NCBI GenBank assembly: GCA_964432995.1
Contig: CAYSPU010000168.1
Coordinates: 1 to 13,067, forward strand
Length of the DNA stretch: 13,067 bases
Direction of reading: 5' to 3'
DNA from: CAYSPU01 sp964432995
GTDB lineage: Bacteria > Verrucomicrobiota > Verrucomicrobiia > Limisphaerales > JAHDYP01
This document shows, piece by piece, positions 6,475 to 13,067 of the stretch; within the stretch, counting starts at the first letter, position 1, and each line of letters begins with the position of its first letter. Below the pieces are notes generated by a model. The model searched no databases. It saw nothing but the letters and a program-made list of their open reading frames with translations, and had not been told where the DNA came from. A program made the translations under genes and the position numbers.

Positions 6475-9400
6475 ATGTACCGCCTCTTCTCTGCAACCCA
6501 CGCCGCACCCGTCCCTGTCCCCATCACCCTGAATCCCGCCGCCGCCGAACCGAGTCGGCGTTCGCTCTTCCCATCGAGAGTCCGCGCAAACTCATCCCGC
6601 CTCTCGGGACGGCGACGGCTCCGTGGCCCGGCACGCGGACTTCTGCCGCGGAGGATTCTCCCGCTGGCTTGCCTGCTGGCCTTGCTCCGGGCGCTCCCGG
6701 TGTCCGCGGCCTGCGATCTCTACCCGATTGCCCTCGCCCATCAAACCCTCTCTGCAGCCGCCCCCAACTCGGTCCTGCCGGACATTCTCAACGGCCAGGG
6801 GCCAGGCCAATTCGGCTGGCTCAGTTGGTCCGGCAGCCCCAACACGCCCACCTTGCTCCAGAGTCTGACACCGCCCGGTAACGCCCAAACCTACGTGAAT
6901 CCCGATGATCCCGCCGATCACCAACTCGGCATCGGCGACTGGGTCCGAGCCAAACCGGGTCTCTCGAACAGCCGCCACATCCGCAATGCCCTCGACGCCC
7001 TGCTCGGCCAGGAACTGGTCGTCCCCGCCTGGGACGCAACCCGCGGTCACGGTGAGAAAGCGGCCTACCACGTCTCCGCTTTCGCGCGGGTCGTGCTCCT
7101 CTCCTACGACCTGCCCGGCGGCAACCGCATCTCCGCGCGTTTCCTCGGCTTCACCTCCTGCGCCGAACCGAACGAAGCCCCGCGCGTCGACGCCGGCCCG
7201 GACCGGACCCTCGTCGAACCCGGCCACCTGACGCTCGCCGGACAGGTGACCGACGACGGCCAGCCCCACGGCCAGTTGGACATCCTCTGGAGCCTCGTCG
7301 CGGGCCCCGCCGCCGTCCAATTCGTCGATCCCCAGGATCCGGCGACCTCGGTTGAATTCGTCGAACCCGGCACCTACACCCTGCGCCTGACGGCCAGCGA
7401 CGGCGAACTCGGCGCCTCGGACGACGTCACCATCACTGTGAGTCAACCAAACAACCCACCAGTCGCCTTCGCTGAGGAAGTCTCGACCGCCGAAGACAAT
7501 CCGGTCTCCATCCTCCTCCGCGCCACCGACCCGGACCTTGATGCCCTCGCGTTCGCCGTCACCACACCGCCCGCCCACGGTCAGTTGGTCGGCACCGCCC
7601 CCCATCTGCGCTATGAACCGGCCGCGGACTACAACGGCCCTGACGAGTTCACCTTCGAGGTCAGCGACGGAAGCCTCACCGCCTCGGCTGCGGTCCGCAT
7701 CACCATCGTCCCGGTCAACGATGCGCCGATCGCCGATCCCCTCTCGGCCACGACGGCCGAAGACACCCCCGTCGACCTGCCGTTGAGCGGAGCCGATGTC
7801 GAAGGCGACCCGCTGACCTTCGAACTCCTCGCGCTGCCCGGCCACGGCACCCTCGAGTGGGTCGACACGACGCCGTCAACCGATCCCCTGCCCTCCACTC
7901 CGCATGTCGTGCGCTACACCCCCAACCCGGACTTCTTCGGCATCGACCAGTTCACGTTCCGCGTGAGCGACGGTGTCCTGACCTCACCGGCGATGACCGT
8001 CCCCCTCACCATCGCCGCCGTCAACGATCCCCCGGTCGTCCACGTCGCGTCGCACCGACTGGCCACTGCCGGCCAGATCACCGAACTCACCGGCTGGGTC
8101 TCCGACGACGGCACCCCCAGCGGCCAAATCCATGCGGGATGGTCACAGGCCGACGGCCCCGCTCCCGTTGCCATCGAGAACCCCTCCGCCACCAACACCA
8201 CGGCCACGTTCCCCGTCGCCGGCACCTATCACCTCGATCTCACCGGAAGCGATGGTGAGCTCACCGTTTCCGCCACCACCTCCTGGATCGTCCTCGACCC
8301 TCAACAGAACCAGCCCCCGCGGGTCGATGCCGGCCCCGACCTCGTCCTCGGCCGGGCCAACACCCTCCTGCTGGAGGGCACGGTGTCCGATGACCCCCAA
8401 CCCGCCGACTCCACTTCCCCGCTCACCATCACCTGGACCTGCACCGAGGGACCGGGCGAAGTCCACTTCGCGCTCCCGCACCAACCACGGACGTCGGCCA
8501 CCTTTTCCCAACCCGGTCGCTACCGCCTGCAACTCGCCGCCCGCGACCACGAGTTCACCGCCACGGACGAAGCCGTGGTGAACGTCTACCTCGGCAACCT
8601 CCCGCCCGTGGTGGACGCCGGTCCTGATGTCACGTTGACCATCCCACAGCCCACCCGACTCCGCACGGATGTACATCAACCCATCGATGCCCATCTCTCC
8701 CTCAGCCGTTCGTTGCTCGCGGTCGATCACTGGAACGCGGCCATCGGCCAACCCGGCCTCGACGGGATGGTCGGTAACAACTGCCTGGCCGGGGGCGGGA
8801 CGAATGTCTTTGCCGCCGGCAACTTCTGCACCGCCGGGGACATCGAGGCCCGTTCCAGCGCGCGTTGGGACGGACAATCCTGGCACGCGCTCTTTGATCC
8901 CCGACCGCTCTGGTTGCCCACGATCCTCGGCACCCACATCAACTACGTCGTGCACGAATGCCACGGCGCCGATTTCTGCACCGAGAACCTCGACGCCATC
9001 GCCGCGCGCGGCACCGAGGCCTACGTCGCCGGCGACCTCAAGGAACTCGATACGGTCAGCGACGGTTACTGGGACATGACCGCCCACTGGACCGGCAGTC
9101 AGTGGGAATCGTGGGTCTTCAAAAACTACGGGAACCACGCCCGCGTCATCACCACCACACCCGACCGCATCTACATCGGCGGCTTCTTCACCTTCCAACC
9201 CACCAACGCCTCGGCCCTTTCCTTTCCCGATCTCCCGTGGGCCTACGGGGTCGCCGCCTGGGACCACGACGGCTGGCACACCCTCAACCAGGGAATCGTC
9301 GACCTCCGCGACTATCCCCTGCCCAACGACCCCCAGCGGAACGCCAGCCATGCCATCGTCACTTGCCTCGCCGTCAGCCCCAACGGCGACGTCTTCGCCG

Positions 9401-12400
9401 GCGGCCAGTTCGTGATGCCAACCCCCCTCGGCCCCGCCCGCCACATCGCCCGCTGGAACGGAACCGATTGGCTCCCCCTCGGCGAGGGCCTCACCGGAAA
9501 TGGCGTCAATTTCGTCGCCATGTCCCTCGCCCTCGACGCTGCCGGCCAACTCTACGTCGGCGGGAACTTCACCCACGCCGGCGGTGCCGCCGCCAAGAAC
9601 GTCGCCCGCTGGGACGGCAATTCCTGGCACCCGCTCGGGCCTGGAGCCGACAACACCGTCGGCGCCCTGGCCGTCCACGGCGGCCACCTCTATGCCGGCG
9701 GCAGCTTCTACGGCAACGGCGACCGCACCACCTTCCGCGTCGCCCGCTGGGATGGTCTCCTCTGGTCTCCCCTCGGCACCCGGACCGACTTCGGCGTGCG
9801 GGGCACCGTCAACTCGTTGCTCGCCGATGCCAGCGGCATCTACGTCGCCGGCGCGTTGTCCCGCGCCGGCAGCACTCCCGTCAACAACATCGCCCTCTGG
9901 GAATTCGCCATCCCCGCCGACGAATCCCTCGAACTGCGCGGCTCCGTAACCGACGACGGCCTCCCCGCCGACGCCGCACTCCTCCTCGAGTGGACGCAGA
10001 TCAGCGGGCCGGCCGCCGCCACCTTCAGCGCGCCACAACTGGCCGCCACCTCCGTCCGGTTCCCCGCCACCGGCACCTACGTCCTCCGCCTCACCGCCTC
10101 CGACTCCGATCTCACCGCCTTCGACGAGGTCGTTGTCCAAGTGCAAGGCAACGAACCCCCCACCGTCGACGCCGGCTCCGATCAGGCCATCGGCTTCGGC
10201 GAATCGCTCACCCTCATCGGATCCGTCCTGGACGATGGCCTGCCCGCGGAAACCGACGTTCACTGCCTCTGGTCCCTGGTCCATGGCCCGGCCGACGTCA
10301 ACTTCACCCAGCCCAACTCGCCCCAGTCCAGCGTCACCTTCCCCGGCGAAGGTGTCTACGTCCTCCGCCTCGCCGCCAACGACGGCCAGTTCAGCGCCGC
10401 CGACGACCTCACCATCACCGTTCTACCGCGCAACCAGGAGCCCTACCCGCATCCGGGCTACACCCTCTACAACCAAATCGTCGGCGTCCCCTCCCAACTG
10501 TGCGGACAGATCCTGGACGACGATCGACCTAACGGAGAAACGTTCCACTGCTGGACCCTGGCCAGCGGCCCCGGAGACGTGTTGTTCAGCGACGCCACCG
10601 CCCTCGATAGTTGGGTGACCTTCACCACACCCGGCACCCATCTCCTCCGCTTGGTCGTCAACGACGGCCAACTCACCGCGCGCGCCGATGTCCTTGCCGT
10701 CGTCTTCAGCGGCGACGCGCCCCCGCCGCTGCTCACCAACCTCGCGCCCATCGTCGACGCCGGCCCCGATGCCCGCGTCCCGGTTTCCACCGCCCTGACG
10801 TTGAATGGAACCGCCACCGACGACGGCCAACCCGCCGGCTCACCCCTGCACGCCCGATGGCTCGCCCTCGACGGCCCCAGCCGCGTCCACTTCGTCAACC
10901 CCAACGCCCCCGCCACCCACGCCCAGTTCCATATCCCCGGACTCTACACCCTCCAACTCGCCGTCACCGACAGCCAGCGCTGCGCCGTCGATCAACTCCA
11001 AGTCGAAGTCTACTCCCCCACCAACCAACCACCACTCGTCGATGCGGGGCCCGATATCTCCGTCACCCGCCCCGCTCCCGCCGTCCTCACCGGGTTCTGC
11101 CAAGACGACGGCCTGCCCGCCGGTTGGCCCATGACCACCACCTGGTCCAAAGTCAGCGGCCCCGGCGATGTCGCCTTCCAACCCGGCAACGACACCCCGG
11201 TTGTTCGCGCCACCTTCACCGCCCCGGGCACTTATGTCCTCCGCCTCACCGCGCTCGATTCCCAAGCCCAAACCGCCGATGACGTCGCGGTCACCGTCCT
11301 GGACGGTGTCAACCAACCCCCAACCGTCGACGCCGGCCCCGACCTCACCGTCGCCATCTCCACCACCGCCACCCTCAACGGCACCGTCCGCGATGACGGA
11401 CTCCCCAACGGCACTGTCCGCCACTGGTGGACCCCGCTCTCCGGCCCGGGCGAGGTCAGTCTCACTTCGCTCAACGGCCTCTGGCACGCCCATTTCTCCG
11501 CGCCAGGCGATTACCAACTCGAACTCACCGCCACCGACGGCCTTACCACCACCCGCGATCAGTGCGCCGTCCACGTCCTCGAGGCCAACGCCCCGCCCGT
11601 CGCCACCATCCTCTCCCCGGAGGCCGACGCCGCTGTCACCCAACCCACCCCCGTCGTGGGAACCGTCAACTCCCCCATCCTTGCCGGCTGGCAGGTCGCC
11701 TATCGATGGCGCGCCGCGGACTCGTCCGCGGACGCCTCCGCCGACGACGAACCGGTAGGCGCCACCTGGCGAACCCTCGCCACCGGAACCGACAACGTCG
11801 ACCAAATGCCGCTCGCCACTTTCGATCCCACCCTTCTCCCCAACGGCATCTACGACCTCGCCCTCTCCACCGTCGATCTCGCCGGCTCCTCGTCCTTCAC
11901 CCGGATCACCGTCATCGTGGATGGCCGCGCCAAAATCGGCGCCTGCCGCCTCTCCTGCGACGACCTCACCCTCCCGATCGCCGGACTCCCCATCCGCATC
12001 CGACGCTCCTACGACAGCACCGCCGTCAGCCTCAACGGCGACTTCGGCCACGGCTGGGCCCTCGACCTCGCCAACGTGCGCCTCCAGAAGAATGGCCCGC
12101 TGGGAGAAGGCTGGGAACAACATCACCTCGGAGTCTGGTACGCCCTCACGCCAACCCGCGCCCACCGTGTCACGGTCACCCTGCCCGGCGATCGCTCGCT
12201 CCAGTTCGAAGCCCGCCCCGAACCCGCCTCGCAGTTCGGTTACCCCATCGAATGGGCCGGCCTTGCCTTCACCAACCTCCCCGGCACCCGCGCCCAACTC
12301 GCCATCGACGGCCCCGCCGACGCCCTCGTGGACGGCTACTCCGGTCTTGCCGCTCTCCTCGACCTCGAGACCTTCCACCTTTTCGACCCCCACAGCTTCC

Positions 12401-13067
12401 GCCTCACCACCCCGGAAGGGACCATTCTCTTCCTGGACGAAGAGCGCGGCTTGCGCGCCATCACCGATCCCCGCGGCGATACCCTCACCTTCACCACCAA
12501 CGGCATCACCCACTCCCGCGGCCTCTCGGTCGTCTTCGACCGTGATGCCTCCGGCCGCATCCACGAAATCCGGGACCCCGCCGGCCGCCGCCTCGCCTAC
12601 GAATACGACACCCAGGGCAACCTCGCCGCCGCCATCGACCCCGATGATCGCCGCACCCAATACACCTACGACAGCGACCACCGGCTTCTCACCGTCATCG
12701 ATCCCCGCGGCGTCGTGATCCTCCGCAACGACTATGACTCCGCCGGAAGACTCCACCAGCAAACCGACGCTCTCGGTCACAACACGTCCTGGGTCCATGA
12801 CCTCGCCGCCCGCCGCGAAACCACCATCGACCGCCTCGGCCACGTCACCCACTGGGAATACGACGACCGCGGCAACATCACCCGGGTCACCGATCCCCTC
12901 GGTTCCGTCTCCACCTTCGCCTACGACTCGAACGACCAACTCCTCGCCGCCTCCCGATCTGCCGATGGACAGGAACGAACCCTCCGCTTCGCCTATGACC
13001 CCGAAGGACACCTCGCCAGCTACACCGATGCGCTGGACCACACCACGCTCCTGACCTACGGCGCCCT
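6475..13067 (+). CDS. Giant secreted PKD/Ig-like, cadherin-like, beta-propeller and RHS-repeat protein (3' end beyond the window)
   Basis: The frame is open from 6403 to the edge; at least 2,197 codons follow ATG 6475, the only in-frame ATG before the signal peptide. That start has no good ribosome binding site. Domains by residue: 1-60 Arg-rich leader; 61-79 hydrophobic signal segment (ILPLACLLALLRALPVSAA); 80-232 N-terminal module starting CDLYPIAL, not identified; 233-322 PKD/Ig-like; 327-520 two cadherin-like modules (AEDNPVS, YNGPDEFTFEVSDG; AEDTPVDL, FFGIDQFTFRVSDG); 521-707 two PKD/Ig-like; 708-1225 a PKD/Ig-like module split by a seven-blade propeller; 1226-1703 five more PKD/Ig-like; 1704-1816 Ig-like linker ending VDG; 1819 on RHS start (LPIAGLPIRIRRSYDS, GHGWALDL), then YD repeats. 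RHS proteins form hollow shells that often enclose a C-terminal toxin; here that end is unseen. Likely Sec-exported, surface or extracellular. The exact start is uncertain. Confidence 0.88.
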   Translation, partial: MYRLFSATHAAPVPVPITLNPAAAEPSRRSLFPSRVRANSSRLSGRRRLRGPARGLLPRRILPLACLLALLRALPVSAACDLYPIALAHQTLSAAAPNSVLPDILNGQGPGQFGWLSWSGSPNTPTLLQSLTPPGNAQTYVNPDDPADHQLGIGDWVRAKPGLSNSRHIRNALDALLGQELVVPAWDATRGHGEKAAYHVSAFARVVLLSYDLPGGNRISARFLGFTSCAEPNEAPRVDAGPDRTLVEPGHLTLAGQVTDDGQPHGQLDILWSLVAGPAAVQFVDPQDPATSVEFVEPGTYTLRLTASDGELGASDDVTITVSQPNNPPVAFAEEVSTAEDNPVSILLRATDPDLDALAFAVTTPPAHGQLVGTAPHLRYEPAADYNGPDEFTFEVSDGSLTASAAVRITIVPVNDAPIADPLSATTAEDTPVDLPLSGADVEGDPLTFELLALPGHGTLEWVDTTPSTDPLPSTPHVVRYTPNPDFFGIDQFTFRVSDGVLTSPAMTVPLTIAAVNDPPVVHVASHRLATAGQITELTGWVSDDGTPSGQIHAGWSQADGPAPVAIENPSATNTTATFPVAGTYHLDLTGSDGELTVSATTSWIVLDPQQNQPPRVDAGPDLVLGRANTLLLEGTVSDDPQPADSTSPLTITWTCTEGPGEVHFALPHQPRTSATFSQPGRYRLQLAARDHEFTATDEAVVNVYLGNLPPVVDAGPDVTLTIPQPTRLRTDVHQPIDAHLSLSRSLLAVDHWNAAIGQPGLDGMVGNNCLAGGGTNVFAAGNFCTAGDIEARSSARWDGQSWHALFDPRPLWLPTILGTHINYVVHECHGADFCTENLDAIAARGTEAYVAGDLKELDTVSDGYWDMTAHWTGSQWESWVFKNYGNHARVITTTPDRIYIGGFFTFQPTNASALSFPDLPWAYGVAAWDHDGWHTLNQGIVDLRDYPLPNDPQRNASHAIVTCLAVSPNGDVFAGGQFVMPTPLGPARHIARWNGTDWLPLGEGLTGNGVNFVAMSLALDAAGQLYVGGNFTHAGGAAAKNVARWDGNSWHPLGPGADNTVGALAVHGGHLYAGGSFYGNGDRTTFRVARWDGLLWSPLGTRTDFGVRGTVNSLLADASGIYVAGALSRAGSTPVNNIALWEFAIPADESLELRGSVTDDGLPADAALLLEWTQISGPAAATFSAPQLAATSVRFPATGTYVLRLTASDSDLTAFDEVVVQVQGNEPPTVDAGSDQAIGFGESLTLIGSVLDDGLPAETDVHCLWSLVHGPADVNFTQPNSPQSSVTFPGEGVYVLRLAANDGQFSAADDLTITVLPRNQEPYPHPGYTLYNQIVGVPSQLCGQILDDDRPNGETFHCWTLASGPGDVLFSDATALDSWVTFTTPGTHLLRLVVNDGQLTARADVLAVVFSGDAPPPLLTNLAPIVDAGPDARVPVSTALTLNGTATDDGQPAGSPLHARWLALDGPSRVHFVNPNAPATHAQFHIPGLYTLQLAVTDSQRCAVDQLQVEVYSPTNQPPLVDAGPDISVTRPAPAVLTGFCQDDGLPAGWPMTTTWSKVSGPGDVAFQPGNDTPVVRATFTAPGTYVLRLTALDSQAQTADDVAVTVLDGVNQPPTVDAGPDLTVAISTTATLNGTVRDDGLPNGTVRHWWTPLSGPGEVSLTSLNGLWHAHFSAPGDYQLELTATDGLTTTRDQCAVHVLEANAPPVATILSPEADAAVTQPTPVVGTVNSPILAGWQVAYRWRAADSSADASADDEPVGATWRTLATGTDNVDQMPLATFDPTLLPNGIYDLALSTVDLAGSSSFTRITVIVDGRAKIGACRLSCDDLTLPIAGLPIRIRRSYDSTAVSLNGDFGHGWALDLANVRLQKNGPLGEGWEQHHLGVWYALTPTRAHRVTVTLPGDRSLQFEARPEPASQFGYPIEWAGLAFTNLPGTRAQLAIDGPADALVDGYSGLAALLDLETFHLFDPHSFRLTTPEGTILFLDEERGLRAITDPRGDTLTFTTNGITHSRGLSVVFDRDASGRIHEIRDPAGRRLAYEYDTQGNLAAAIDPDDRRTQYTYDSDHRLLTVIDPRGVVILRNDYDSAGRLHQQTDALGHNTSWVHDLAARRETTIDRLGHVTHWEYDDRGNITRVTDPLGSVSTFAYDSNDQLLAASRSADGQERTLRFAYDPEGHLASYTDALDHTTLLTYGA
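6712..7170 (+). other. N-terminal module of the giant protein, function unknown
   Basis: The mature protein begins with about 153 residues before the first Ig-like module. Recognisable text includes CDLYPIALAHQTL, GQFGWLSWSGSP, TYVNPDDPADHQLGIGDWV, NALDALLGQELVVPAWD and NRISARFLGF. It looks like a compact beta-rich domain with a pair of cysteines (the first mature residue region and FTSCAEPN). It has some resemblance to C-terminal regions of TadG-like pilus proteins, from memory only. No catalytic motif is visible. Cys at the predicted cleavage site follows SAA, a poor lipobox, so lipid attachment is unlikely but not excluded. Confidence 0.5.
7171..11583 (+). repeat. Array of nine PKD/Ig-like modules with two cadherin-like modules interspersed
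   Basis: PKD/Ig-like modules of about 90 residues start near 7171, 8035, 8302, 8596 (split, resuming near 9916), 10150, 10426, 10741, 11020 and 11308. The consensus is NxPPxVDAGPD, then LxGxVxDDGxP, W...SGPG, and a late PGTYxLRLTAxDG. VDAG(P/S)D is present in seven. The modules at 8035 and 10426 have lost it (VVHVASH; YPHPGYTL). Two cadherin-like modules occupy about 7453-7725 and 7726-8034. The 14-mer gtcgacgccggccc recurs exactly at 7186, 10753 and 11326, so homologous recombination between modules is possible. Confidence 0.85.
8695..9906 (+). repeat. Seven-blade beta-propeller segment inserted in a PKD/Ig-like module
   Basis: Seven repeats of about 58 residues each carry an (Y/F)xxGxF-type strand followed by an ARWDGxxWxxL strand. 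First-motif positions are 8806 (VFAAGNF), 9019 (AYVAGDL), 9169 (IYIGGFF), 9391 (VFAGGQF), 9550 (LYVGGNF), 9688 (LYAGGSF) and 9838 (IYVAGAL). The matching Trp codons are at 8866, 9088, 9259, 9454, 9610, 9748 and 9898. Seven copies fit a closed seven-blade propeller of the delta-60/kelch/RAX2-like kind. Blade 2 has extra cysteines (ECHGADFC). Its ligand is unknown. Confidence 0.75.
12451..13067 (+). repeat. RHS/YD repeats, continuing past the right edge
   Basis: Seven YD-type units are visible: FDRDASGRI (12535), YEYDTQGNL (12598), YTYDSDHRL (12661), NDYDSAGRL (12727), WEYDDRGNI (12853), FAYDSNDQL (12916) and FAYDPEGHL (12988). Intervening TDPRG, TDALG and TDPLG turns are typical of RHS proteins. 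The RHS core and any C-terminal variable domain are not in the window. Confidence 0.92.

Noticed and set aside
6592..7845. Minus-strand open frame of 417 codons opposite the N-terminal part of the giant gene
   Set aside because: It is antisense to the signal peptide, N-terminal module and first Ig-like modules, and shows no family motif.
7171..11583. Tandem DNA repeat or CRISPR-like array because of recurring gtcgacgccggccc
   Set aside because: Spacing is about 270-300 bp or multiples, in frame, and explained by repeated protein modules with diverged DNA.
8143..13041. Minus-strand open frames of 713 and 733 codons opposite the giant gene
   Set aside because: Their translations are Gly/Val/Glu-rich low-complexity text that mirrors the PKD and RHS coding strand. 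The plus frame has coherent domains, so these are shadows.

Overview
The window is GC-rich DNA with no mobile element, CRISPR array or RNA gene that I can see. Several features suggest a Verrucomicrobiota bacterium of the Pedosphaera/Limisphaerales type: a Sec-exported double-barrel glycoside hydrolase, a ketol-acid reductoisomerase resembling yeast Ilv5, a very large Ig-like plus RHS secreted protein, and gaps rich in short hairpins and 8-bp tandem repeats. This placement is inference from gene content, not a phylogeny.

Layout. Four genes lie on the minus strand in the left half. Read in their own direction they are an HTH plus metallo-beta-lactamase-fold hydrolase (6028-5195), ilvN (4974-4480), ilvC (4371-3271) and an exported two-domain glycoside hydrolase (2944-23). 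ilvN and ilvC form a compact branched-chain amino-acid pair with clear Shine-Dalgarno sites. The large subunit gene ilvB is not in the window. The gap before ilvN holds two hairpins, and the gap between ilvC and the glycosidase (2945-3270) is packed with four perfect hairpins.

The right half is one plus-strand reading frame, open from about 6475 to the window edge with no stop (at least 2,197 codons, 3' end missing). I translated it line by line. Domains in order: signal peptide, an N-terminal module I cannot name, a PKD/Ig-like module, two cadherin-like modules, more PKD/Ig-like modules, a seven-blade beta-propeller, more PKD/Ig-like modules, an Ig-like linker, then an RHS/YD-repeat region. 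The propeller appears to be inserted inside one PKD module: its first strand lies before the propeller and the rest after it. The C-terminal part of the RHS protein, where a toxin or other variable domain would sit, is outside the window.

The 446-bp divergent gap (6029-6474) separates the two halves. It carries seven tandem copies of an 8-bp unit, two hairpin groups, a possible promoter, and a perfect 8-bp inverted repeat whose loop resembles a Shine-Dalgarno sequence. Long open frames antisense to the glycosidase and to the giant gene are compositional shadows and are left out.
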